From the NCBI RefSeq assembly GCF_021134715.1, contig NC_060018.1:8077501-8141500 (forward strand): a stretch of 64,000 nucleotides of DNA, written 5' to 3'. The notes under the pieces are model-generated. The model was not told the origin of the DNA and ran no database searches. It saw only the letters and a program-made list of their open reading frames with translations. This stretch comes from Daphnia pulex. Taxonomy: Eukaryota > Arthropoda > Branchiopoda > Diplostraca > Daphniidae. Positions within the stretch are counted from its first letter, which is position 1. The number at the start of each line of letters is the position of its first letter. A program made the translations under genes and the position numbers. This document shows, piece after piece, positions 21,371 through 31,659 of this stretch.

Positions 21371-21683
21371 ATTAACGCTAACAGTTACTTTGAATAAATA
21401 CAATCAACACTAAAAATGACTTTTAGAAGTCAGAATCACAAATTCACAATATTTATTTTTATCAACTACCAGAAACTGACTACTGGAATCGACGTTGCCA
21501 AGTCGATTTGAGATTGCATTCTGTATGTCGCCCATGTCGATACTCGATAGTTCGATACGCTAGATAGTCGCTGCCCTCGCTGGCTAGCTGCGGCCGAGCA
21601 TCAAACCCAGTCAACTCATAAATTAAGACTGATAAAGACTAACACCAAGATAATGAAAAACAGACTAACAACAGATAAAAATC

Positions 21684-21740
21684 ACCACATCTGTGGCTGA
21701 GCGGTCAAAAACGCTACTAGGTGTCGGCCGTGATTTTTTG
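21684..21740 (+). other. tRNA-like 5' fragment
   Basis: The word TGTGGCTGAGCGGTCAAAAACGC resembles the A box and D arm of a tRNA-Ser or tRNA-Leu. No matching B box follows within 150 bp, so this is at most a fragment of a tRNA-derived repeat. Confidence 0.25.
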
Positions 21741-22109
21741 TGGCGCTGTATGGGAAAATGATCTACAAGATCATTATGCTAGGTTATGTTATAGTCATTA
21801 TCGTAAAAAGCTTCATTAAAATCTTCGTGATAGCTTTACCTAAAGTACGGCGACGTCACACTTTAATTTTGCATTTTCCGACTCCAATATACTGCAACTT
21901 AGATGCGGCTGTGGCCAGCCCAAGTCGCAGTCGTATTATTAAAATAAGAAATATGACACTCTCCCCATAATCCAACGAAACACGCTACTATTAAAGTACT
22001 AATGGTATTCATATTCAAGCATAAATTGACCCGCTAAAAATGAAAAAGAAAATCGCCAATAAGAGTGGCTGAAAAATAAACAATATTCCAACAACAAAAA
22101 TTCACTCAC

Positions 22110-22393
22110 CGACGACAAGGATCCTTTCTGGCACTTGCGTTTCATATTGTGATTCGTCTTCGGAAGAATAACTTGTGCTATTGCTTTCCATGCTGAGTTC
22201 CTCATCTTCATTGGTTCCTTAATATATTTAAAGCTTTTAGAGTAAAGTAGAATACTACGAAATAACAAATCAACTCGATTTTACCACCAGAAAAAATAAT
22301 CCGTTTGGGGACCTGCATTCTGCTACTCATTTCTTCAGTAAAAGCATAGTTTTCATATAAATCGCGGACGTTGTTATACACGTGACTACCCAT
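22110..22393 (-). CDS. Duplicated Mff exons 1' and 2' (alternative first exons or partial duplicate)
   Basis: Two exons reproduce the 5' end of Mff. Exon 1' (22393-22285, ATG at 22393-22391) encodes MGSHVYNNVRDLYENYAF and ends MQVPKRIIFSG. Exon 2' (22217-22110, 108 nt like the original) encodes an acidic segment ending TQVPERILVVG. All splice sites (GTAAAA, AAG acceptor, GTGAGT) and phase 1 are kept, and the exon reading frames are intact. The similarity extends into the upstream flank (CACAATATTTATTTTTATCA, then GTTGCCAAGTCG). Because exon 2' ends in phase 1, it can splice in frame to Mff exon 2 (21192) or exon 3 (20961). No downstream Mff exons follow locally, so on its own it encodes only about 73 residues. 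Confidence 0.7.
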
Positions 22394-22699
22394 TTAAACG
22401 CTTACAATAACTTTTGAATAATACTAAACACAAATTCACAATATTTATTTTTATCAACTATCGACTTCTGACCTTCTGTAATCCACGTTGCCAAGTCGGT
22501 TTTGAGATTGCAATCTGTGTGTCGCTGCGGCCAACCGACAACAGATAAAGATAAAGACTTTTTAAAAATGTGTGAACTGTGATAAGAGCAAGAAAATGTA
22601 TCTAGAAAGTCGTTATCTGTGCTGCGGCGGGCAGCGGGCGATCAGTAAATTATTATCATTAATCATGAACACACAGACAATTCTGCTTCGGCAGTTTGG

Positions 22700-22713
22700 T
22701 GGGGGGGGGGGGG
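22700..22713. repeat. Poly(G) run
   Basis: A run of 13-14 G residues lies 10 bp past the PPT2 stop codon on the other strand. Such runs often mis-assemble, so its length should be treated with caution. Confidence 0.8.
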
Positions 22714-22723
22714 TGAAATGTGT

Positions 22724-24014
22724 TTAGTCCAAGTGAGGAATTATACAATTATCAATAACAGAAATGTTCTGATGCCACTCGTGGTGATATACACCGTCAA
22801 TTGTGTAAATTTTGGTTTTATTTTGAAGCGACTTTAATCCAAATAGATCCTGTGTGTAGATATCACGATTTTCCATATTTTCCACACTTTCATCTTCCGT
22901 GAAAAATCCAAAATGACTATAGAAATAAGACCAAAAGTTAGTACTAGAAAACATCACAGCATATTCATAAAATAAAGAATGGGGTAGTAGAACCTGGACT
23001 GCCAAGGGGTAATAACGCCATCATCTGGTCCGCCAATTAAAATAAGTTTCTTCAGCCGAAGAAAATTTATTTTATAGTCGTTGTTTCTAGCTGTCGGAAT
23101 TATGTTGTCAATATATGGCAAATATTTTGAACTTTTTATGTATCCGGCCTGATGATGTGGATCGTTCCAATAATTTGCCACCGAATAACGTTGCCCAGGA
23201 GAAGTGTAAAATATTCGATGAACTGTTTTTTTAACGGCTTTGTGAAAAATCAATCGCAGGAAAGAATCTATGGAAAAGAGGTGTATAACCATATAACCAA
23301 ATATAATCATGCAACTGAAACATACCACCGTACTGGCCGCCCTGAGGCGAACTAAGAGAAACAAATGTTGCCACATTCAAATCCGGAAAAGTTTCAATCA
23401 TCCCACGGCAAACAAGGCCTCCTTGAGAATAATAAGATAATCATGTACTGGAAGCCTACGCAATTTGACTTCGTTTTTTCGATCTACAGTTTACAGTCTT
23501 GACACTTACCTTGTGAGTAGCAGAGCAGATGAATCCCTTCAGGATTTTCCATACTTATTTGTCTGGCGACGGCTCCAAATGCTTCAACCTGGTCCCACAT
23601 CTATAAAAGCGAAATCTTTTATAATAATCAAAATACCGTTATGTTATAAAAAGGAGATTGAAGTTCATAGAAAATCAAAATAGAAACCGGAGCGAGAGAC
23701 GACGTTCCATGTAATAGATCCACAACAGTAACGTTCGTTCCTGGATGAGCCTATTTAACCGGAATCATTATTTGCTGTTGGTTTTTTTTTAACGTAAATT
23801 AACGTACGTTAATTCTTTGAAATTTTTTTTTTAATAATTAATATCAAACCTGACGAATGCGATCAGCCATAAAATCTAAAGATGTTTTCTTGTCCCAAAT
23901 TCCATGCACGATAACGACAGGCTTATAAACCGACGTACTTTTTGGAATCTTTGTGCTTACATTGGTAACGAAAAAATATAACAAACACACGACGGTGACA
24001 CATCGAAAACCCAT
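22724..24014 (-). CDS. Palmitoyl-protein thioesterase 2 (PPT2), lysosomal thioesterase
   Basis: This is predicted to hydrolyse long-chain acyl thioesters in the lysosome. Exons are 24014-23850, 23750-23688, 23600-23510, 23421-23326, 23267-22994 and 22916-22724, with all phases consistent, giving 293 aa. The N-terminus is a signal peptide ([20 protein letters not shown]), followed by [12 protein letters not shown]. The nucleophile is Ser105 in CYSQGG. The acid is Asp220 or Asp221 in [15 protein letters not shown], and the histidine is in HHEWHQN near 275-278. [11 protein letters not shown] and [13 protein letters not shown] are characteristic of PPT2 and not of PPT1. The length is normal for the family. 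All catalytic positions are present, so it should be active. Confidence 0.92.
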
Positions 24015-24626
24015 AATTTGACGATCGTTTTCTTTTTATTACATATAGGCTACAGCTGAAATTTAAAAAAAAATTAGGCTATGCTCTGTTGACAGTTGTC
24101 TTGCTTATTGACAGTTGTCTGTGACTATAGTTTCGTTGCTAAGGAATACAATTAAAATTAAAGCACTCAACGTTCGCCTTTTTATGTTGTGTGGGCTAGA
24201 GGAATAGAATTCGTCTGACGCCCGAGGCCCGATCAACAAATCGTGGTCCAAGACAACGACGCTGATTTACAATAACTACACACTAAACAGAGGGAGAAAT
24301 GTACTGATGAATGACAGCAATGATAAGACTGTATAGCTAGAGCTTCACTGATTCTTAGTAACTTTCGTCCATCTCGGGTCAAAGTACGAAAGCAACGACG
24401 GAATGTTTGTTGATACAGATCTCAGTGAAGCCCTTTTTAACAGAATGGTTTGAGCTTCGCAAAGCGCTATTCTTTTGTTCTTAAAAACTTAAAATGTATA
24501 TGTGACTAAAATCATAAAATCTTTTGAAAATTTATTGAAAAAGCATTTCATAATTCTATCACAGACGTAATAGACGTTTCGTGCCTACAATATTAATTGA
24601 CACACAATATAATATCAAATATTGAA

Positions 24627-25365
24627 TCAAATGCTTTCAACAACTGCTTGGATGAAATCCTCGTACGCGATGGTTATCGTGCCGGTATGCTGCGTATCGT
24701 GGCGTCGAAAAACATCTAAAATTATTAATAAATATTTTTTTATATCGATTTTAAAATTGAATTTGTACAGAAACATACCCGTCAGCTGATGCAATTGGAC
24801 ACACGCCAAAATAAAATTGTCAAAAGTAATCTGACCTGCTGGTTTGCTAGTAAACTTATTGAGAAGTGCTGTAACTGATTTGTCTGATAACCTATAACCC
24901 ATCTGAACTAGGGCTTGTCCAAGTTCTTTTTCATCTATTGCGCCAGAATGATCTCTGTCAAACATGTGAAAAGAGGTTTTCCATTGATTTACATAATGAA
25001 AAAGCTGTTTGAATCCTTCCACATCAATCATTCTGGAATTTTCAGAGCTAAACATTTTGACAAGTAATTCACAAGCTTCAATACTGAAATGAGATCCATT
25101 GCCGACGACCAACGCTTGTCTAAGTTCGTTTGAAGAGATTTTTCCAGACTTATCTTGATCTACAGCTTGAAACCTTGAATACAGTATATTGTTAGTACAT
25201 CATTGATACAATTTTAGAAGTCTAATAAAGGAGTAGGTCCTACATCTTTGACAGTATATATTACCATTTGATCAAGTCTTCTTCTTGGGGTCCAGTCGAC
25301 GCTGGATTGGGCCCGTTGGAACTTGATGTTTGGTATCCATATGAAGAACTTCCCGAAGAGTACAT
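24627..25365 (-). CDS. Peflin-like penta-EF-hand calcium-binding protein
   Basis: This is a calcium sensor of the ALG-2/peflin/sorcin group. In other animals peflin pairs with ALG-2 and acts at ER exit sites. Exons are 25365-25265, 25173-24779 and 24715-24627 (phases 2, 1), giving 194 aa. EF-hand 1 is at about 39-50 (VDQDKSGKIS) and EF-hand 3 at about 106-117 (DRDHSGAIDEKE). Both have full ligand patterns. The second hand is degenerate (SSENSRMIDVEGF), as are the fourth (TSKPAGQITFDNF) and fifth. The segments IDVEGF, QWK and ALVQMGY resemble peflin more than ALG-2. The N-terminal extension is only about 33 residues, Ser/Gly/Tyr-rich, and lacks the long Pro/Gly repeats of vertebrate peflin. 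Another PEF family member cannot be excluded. Confidence 0.85.
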
Positions 25366-27003
25366 TCTTAATGAGTGACTAAACGATTTCTGGATGGAAG
25401 CTTCGATAGATCTTCGGAGCTGAATTTCGAAGTACTGAAACGAAAGTATGACGTATCATCATAATTAGGCTATACGGTTTTTGATTTCGAGGTCACTAAA
25501 CGGAACAACGAACAATCGATTATTTACAAATTCAATAATTTTTTGGCAAAATTTTAGATTTTCATATTTTATTTTTGCTGACATTGTACGGCAATCCAGA
25601 AAAGTTCCGCGTACGTACCGGTTTTCTCAAGAGTACCTTTCCGTTTCTAAAATCCACAACACAAGAAAATTTGTTGCCTTAGACTCCAAGGAGAACCAAA
25701 AGGAGTGAACATAATTTAAGGAAGTAGGAACTGGGTCTGGAAGTAGCCTAAGCTGAAGCGGTTGTTGTTGTTGGATATGCCGGAATAACAGAGTTGCGAT
25801 GGACAATCTAGACAGAGACCGTTTCAAAAAATTAAAAATAGTGAATGGATCACTAGTAGACTCTGCAGCCTAAAAGTGGCAAAAGTGCCTGCATAATTTC
25901 CTACGACAGTAATTCTCCGTCTTTTGTTTGTGTTTACTTGTTACATTTTCTCGGAATTGCCCGGCGATGGAATTACTTCTATTCAAAACTTTAATATTAT
26001 TTGCAAGAAATTCTTAGGTTATTGAGGCACCAGTCACCAGAGGGCCAATCAGTAAAAAACCAACTTATCCCTCAGGCTAAGGCTTTAGCCTGCCGAGGGC
26101 CTTAACAGGGTTCCCGTAGAGCTCAAAAGTCTCCCTGGAAGGAAATGGGAAAAGGCGGAGCTTAGAGAGAAAAACTACCCCCACGTGACCAAAATCTGGC
26201 CTTGCTGTTGGCTCCCGTCTCGATTTACCGATCGATATAAAATCGGAAATTCAGTGAAGCCTATACTCCCTGCCACGCGAATTTCAACCCACGGTCCCAC
26301 ATTTTTCAGTCACCGCCGAAACCTGAAAATGGAATTGCGTGGTATACCCAGGGGTTGTTTTTGTGATAGAAATGTAAATGTAAACAAACAATAGATTTAG
26401 AATGCATTCGAAGATTCGTGTATTATCAAAGGAAAAGTAATTCAAAATGTTTTCCATGCCTAACAAAAATTGGCGTTTACTTCCGAATTTTATTTAAGTT
26501 AATATTTCTTGTTTCGGTATTCCCAAGTTTCACTGTATTCATTCAGCTTTTTGTTATGTCCTAGTCCTAGTCCTAGTCCACAGACACATACCAACAGTTG
26601 CTTCCATTGAAAAAAAAACGATTAAACATTCAGCAACTTATGTAAACAGTTAAATAATTGGCCTCTTACGTCTTACTAAATTAAGTCATTTCAGGAACTT
26701 CAGCATGTTCTTCAGTATATTGAAACAGTGCCAACCCACCTGTGCCAAACTACATGTTTACAACTGATAATTCTTAATCACCCAGATGCAGAAAAGTTTA
26801 ATCTTTAAACTGAATTTGTTCTACAGGAGTAAATGTAGCATGGATCAACTTCCAGTGACCAACTTGTGGCTAGAGTCGATACTTACAAGGGTATTAGTTG
26901 CAATGCTTCCTGACATGGCAAATTATTCCATAGCAGAAAAAGGTGAGAAATTACATAATCATTGTAGAGTCTAATGTTCTATGCATAAATTTTTCATCAT
27001 TAG
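25366..27003. other. Intergenic, no gene recognised
   Basis: This is the upstream flank of the peflin-like gene, followed by sequence without exons I can support. A short run of TCCTAG repeats lies at about 26560-26580. Confidence 0.5.
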
Positions 27004-27835
27004 ATGCTATGTGTCGAAAAGCTAAAGTGTTTTTCCACTGTGATGGAGCCAAAGCTGTAGGTAAAATTCCAATTGATGTTGAATCGATGTCAATTGATTT
27101 ATAAAGGTATTTTACAATTTAATATATGATTGTTATTTCGATGTAATTCACTCTCTTTTTTCGCATCATTCTTTTCTTGAACTTGAACAAAAGGTGTTGG
27201 TGCTCTTTACGTGATAGGCCGACCACGGGTTAGGATTGAAGCTCTGCAAAGTGGAGGTGGTCAGGAATGAGGGATACGTAGTGGAAGTTCCTACTCCACT
27301 GACAGATTGACAGTTAGTTTTGGCGCAGCATGTGAAGTAGCTCAGCAAGAACTTAAGGTTTTAGTTCATGTCATAGTAGTATCCATACATAACTAATTGA
27401 TCAAAACCATGTTTTAGTATAATCACGCCAGATTAGTAAACTATCGCAACGCTTGATCGATCAGATTGGTAATAGTTTAACACATGTCGTACGAAATTGA
27501 GATCCTGAACACTCCTACCCAGGTTGTGTAAACCTTTCTTTCGCCTACGTCGAGGGAGAAAGTCTTTTCATGGCCCTGAAAGGTAACTTTAAAGGCAACT
27601 TCCACTACCTTTCATTTTAACTAATTCTTTTTATTACGTAAGACGTGGCACTCTCAAGCGGAAGTGCTTGCACCTCAGCATTGCTGGAACCTTCATATAT
27701 ATTTTGCGTACCATTGGCGCTGAAGATTTTGCGCATTCTTCTATTCGATTTGGAATCCGAAGCTGAGGTTGATTACACGGCAGAAAAGTGTATTCATCAA
27801 GTATCACCAAACTTCGAGAAATGAGGTATATGGGA
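27004..27835 (+). pseudogene. NFS1 cysteine desulfurase pseudogene (unprocessed)
   Basis: Four exon remnants match the C-terminal half of mitochondrial cysteine desulfurase: about 27004-27102 (KVFFHCDGAKAVGKIPIDV), 27193-27357 (GVGALYV...RPRVRIEALQSGGGQE), 27417-27581 (NLSFAYVEGESLFMALK) and 27643-27830 (DVALSSGSACTSA, then EAEVDYTAEKCIHQV). Introns lie between them, so it arose by DNA duplication and not retroposition. It is dead. The SGHKIYG segment with the PLP-binding lysine is missing after SIDL, a TGA follows GGGQE, and the third and fourth pieces need frameshifts. Exons for the N-terminal half are absent. The active-site loop cysteine codon (SSGSACTSA) survives. Confidence 0.85.
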
Positions 27836-28386
27836 CCGGGTTTGGAATGCCCCGACAAAAAGTTTATTTCACTTCCGCTAAAAATGTTAATTTGTCCTTC
27901 TTCCTTATTTCTTATTTGTTTATTTTTGTCGAAATGAAAATTTATAAATGTACAACGGTTTTCTTTTTTTAAATTATGATCAGTGTTTAAAAAAAGTAGA
28001 AGAGATACAGAGTACAATAAAATAAAAAATAACGACAAGAAAATGAAGCACAAGAACAAGACTGCCTAATTACAAAATTCTTTCAAGATAGCTCTGTCAC
28101 TTAGCCGAAGGCCAACGCTTGCAACGCGAGCCCTAGTTAGGGAGTTTCGCACTTAGTAAATCTGTTGCTGTGTTGCAGATAGCGCCACCGCGTTATTTAT
28201 CGTCTGCTCTGCCATTGAGGAGGTAAACAAACTGCATTTAAAAAAAAAAAATTGGGGTGTTATGTAATTTGTTTTTTATTTCTAGTTTTCTACGTGTTTT
28301 AAATTGTCATAACTCAAAGTGTGTCAACTTAACCACCCAGTGATTGATTTAGTTCGTGAAGTTTCGGTGACTATTAAGCATTCATC

Positions 28387-29573
28387 ATGAAATATCCCAC
28401 GCTACTTGTTTCATGTATCCTGAGGATGGAGCCTATTAACCTGATGTTTTCTTTTAAAAGAAAAGCTGTTACTGCATTGGGAGACCATTTGAAAAGAACA
28501 ATAAAAAGCTACCGACAGTATGCAATGAGTGACGCGTCAGTTATAGAAATTGAAGTATTAAGTCCTACAGTGTTAGGACTAAAATTAAGAGTGGATGATC
28601 GTAACTTAACATTTTTTGCTGGTCAATGGTAAGGAGATTTATGTAGCTAATAAATACTGTAACCTAACCTTTAAAAAAAATCATCATTAACCTTTCATTA
28701 CATCAGGGTTGATGTATTTATACCAAATATTAGTCAAGTTGGAGGTTTCTCAATGTGCTCACCACCTTCACTAATGGAACATTCACAGCAAATTGACTTG
28801 GCTATCAAGAAATCTTCATGGCCACCTGCTGAATGGGTACACTCAAGGTGTAGAGCTGGCGACAAAGTACAAATCCGAGTTGGAGGAGATTTTTATTATG
28901 ACCCCCCTTCAAACTCCCCAATTCCGGATCTAGTTTTCATAGCTGGTGGAGTTGGTATTAATCCTTTGCTGTCAATTATGCTGCAACTCAAAACTCTCTT
29001 CCAGATGAAAGGCAATGAAGATAATTTACCAAAAAGGATAACTCTCCTTCAATGTGCAAAGCAGAAAGAAGAACTACTTTTTCAAGTACAAATATATATA
29101 ATAGTTTTGCGGTTGAAATTAGAGACGGAAAAACTTGTCATTAGCACTTTAAGCAAATTTTTTTTCGAGAAAGTGAGCATAAATTCTGAAATCTTATTTT
29201 AGGAAACTGTCTCAGAATTGAAAAATATGTTACCGAAATCATTCGACTACCACTACTTTGTAACGCGTCCCACCGGTTCCATAGAAAAATATGAAGATAC
29301 CAGGAATTGTCAATTCAGAGGTGATTCATTTTTTTAACCTTCTTTACTTCATATCATTATTTAGCGTCTTTTCCACTAATATGTGTGTTTTGGTTTTACA
29401 AAAAAGTGGGTCGGATAAATGAAGAGGACTTAGCAATGGTCATCAACAAAAGTCAAATTGATAATCTTATCTGTTTTATATGCGGTCCTCCTCCCATGAC
29501 CGATCACTTCTGTTCCAAGCTGAGAAATATGGGCGTATTACCTAGTCAAATCAAATATGAAAAATGGTGGTGA
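28387..29573 (+). CDS. OXNAD1-like oxidoreductase, NAD/FAD-binding domain protein
   Basis: This is a ferredoxin-reductase-fold flavoprotein, predicted mitochondrial, whose substrate is unknown. Exons are 28387-28628, 28707-29085, 29203-29320 and 29407-29573 (phases 2, 0, 1), giving 301 aa against about 312 in vertebrates. The FAD-binding part contains LTFFAGQWVDVFIPN and GGFSMCSPP (positions about 93-101). The nucleotide-binding part has GGVGINPL at 161-168 and CGPPPMTD at 272-279. The chain ends in the typical aromatic C-terminus YEKWW. The first 40 residues are basic and hydroxylated, consistent with a mitochondrial targeting sequence. An AATAAA at 29656 can serve as poly(A) signal. The gene converges on selenocysteine lyase, with 212 bp between the stop codons. 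Confidence 0.92.
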
Positions 29574-29655
29574 ATAAAAGGATACACACCATTTTACATT
29601 TGATTGATAGTTAAGTTAATGTCATTATTTTTTAAATGATTGTACTGTATAGCCA

Positions 29656-29661
29656 AATAAA
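29656..29661 (+). terminator. Poly(A) signal of OXNAD1
   Basis: AATAAA lies about 80 bp after the stop codon. A second AATAAA overlaps the region just after the stop (29574-29579) but is probably too close to be used. Confidence 0.6.
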
Positions 29662-29785
29662 CAGATTCAAGTTTCAATGGTGACCTACGGTTTTCGCTGT
29701 TGGCTTCAACGAAGTCTACTTTACTATACCACAGGTTAACATGATTATTCCGATATTATTTCAAATATTTAAGTAAAATAATTTT

Positions 29786-31634
29786 TCAATCCAGTAAATT
29801 TACTGCTGTCTTCAACATCAAGACTGTTTGCTCAATCTGTTTCGAAGTTGTATCACGACCAACACTCAAACGAACAGCAGAACGAGCGTCTTCAAAGGTC
29901 ACACCGGACGCCATTAGTATTTCTAACAAGAAACATAAAAATAGGCAATATGTTAACTTAAACAAATTACTATATAGCAAACAGTAGTGTATAAATAACC
30001 TGATGGTTTTCCTGTTCCGTGACAAGCTGCCCCGGTGCTGGCCATAAGTTCTGGACAACGGCTAAGAATTTCACCGCCGGTAAATGCAGTTTTCCTGAAT
30101 GATACACTACTGGTATTTGGTAAACGCGTGGCAGCATTACAGTTGACGATTACATTCTCGCCGAATTCCTCCTTCACATAAAAATTACGATGTTTAATGA
30201 ATTAATGTGATACTGCATTGAAATTTACCACTATCATTGTGTACGCACCGCTAGAGATTGCTCCAGTAAATCCCGCATTTTCATCATGTTTCCCTGGTAG
30301 ATTTTTAGATTTCTCGAAATAAGTTCAGCTGCGCAACCAAGACCATGGATCATCTATTCCAAATATGAAAGTATATAATTTTATATTGAATTCGTTTTGT
30401 GACTGCGTGCACTTACAGGTGTGTTTTCTGTTCCCGGACGAAATTTTTGTTCTTGTCCTCCACCGAAAAACATTGGGTACAATGGAATTTTAGAATCTCC
30501 TAAGTTCTTGACGTACACTGCTCCAATTCTAGGCCCGTAAAACTGGAAATAAAATCTATAGAATTTTCGAAGAATTCTGAATGTCGGTAAATCACCTTAT
30601 GTCCAACTACTGTCAAATAGTCCACTCCAAGTTCTTTGGCGTCGACAGTTATTTTTCCGATAGCTTGAGCAGCATCAGTATGCAAGAGAATTCGACACAA
30701 GCCTTCCATCTGCCGAATCTCGTTCAATTTTCGTATTTTCCTGTCGTCCATAAAAACACAATCATGAACGACAAACGAATGAAGTACGAAAACAAATATC
30801 TCATAGGCTAAAATTCAAACCTAGAAATTTCAGCCACAGGCATAATCACCCCGGTTTCATTGTTGGCCAGCATTACAGTAACAAGGCAGGTATGAGGTCT
30901 GATTTGCTTCTCTATTTCTTCAGCAAGAACTTGCCCATATGTGCTGGACACAGGAACATAATCAACATCTGTAATAATTACAATATTATTAGATATTTAA
31001 ATAATTAGCCATAATTAGTAGCATAAATAAAAACTTTTATAAAATATTTAAAATTTTTAGTTTACCTGCCTGTTGCTCTTCTTCAAAATGTTTTAAAGGT
31101 AAAAGTATTGCATCATGCTCAACATTTGTGGTTACAATATGGGGTTTGCATGAACTCATTTGCATTGATTTTCCAGCCCATGATTTGAAATATTTCAAAG
31201 CAGTTTGAAGCACCATGTTGTTGGCCTGGAGGTTATAAATAGTGAATAAGTATACTCGTGTATACAGGTTAGATCTAAATATTATACTGTACTTCAGTTC
31301 CCCCAGAAAGAAATATAACTTCAGAAGCCTCAGCATTCAGCATAGTGGCAATCTTCTTCCTGGATTGATCAATGAGCTCTTTTGCTTTACGCCCAATGTC
31401 AGTGGAAGAACTTGGGTTGGCCCATGCATCTGTAAGTGCTTCTGTAACACAATCAACCACTTCGGTTGCCAGCGGGGTGGTCGCATTATCTGAACACGAT
31501 ACAAAAAATCAAAAAAGACATCGATCACATCATCACAATATCAAGTATGACAAAACCGGCTGGGTAAAATAAATTGAAATCAGTGGAATAAACGACATAC
31601 AATCCAGATAAATTTTACTTGATGTCGAATCCAT
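29786..31634 (-). CDS. Selenocysteine lyase (PLP-dependent, NifS-like)
   Basis: It releases selenium from selenocysteine, yielding alanine and selenide for selenoprotein synthesis. Nine exons: 31634-31601, 31489-31293, 31225-31066, 30968-30821, 30740-30596, 30542-30417, 30353-30249, 30171-30000 and 29922-29786. All phases agree, giving 407 aa. The first exon encodes only [11 protein letters not shown] plus one base. Motifs are YNATTPL at the start, LSGGTEANN (cofactor phosphate), [23 protein letters not shown], and VVGHK with the PLP lysine Lys228. They are followed by [16 protein letters not shown], and by the active-site Cys355 in [10 protein letters not shown]. The AACH loop and the LPNT segment distinguish it from NFS1 (SSGSACTS). 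The donor of the exon ending at 30249 is GTGCGT, slightly unusual but the only one giving an open frame. An NFS1 pseudogene lies 2 kb away. Confidence 0.93.
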
Positions 31635-31659
31635 ATTCCGAAAAATTTACGAACCTGAA

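Noticed and set aside
19281..24014. A dedicated S-acylation gene cluster (palmitoyltransferase, Mff, PPT2)
   Set aside because: The genes are on different strands with separate promoters, and the proteins act in different compartments. Nearness alone does not support a functional cluster.
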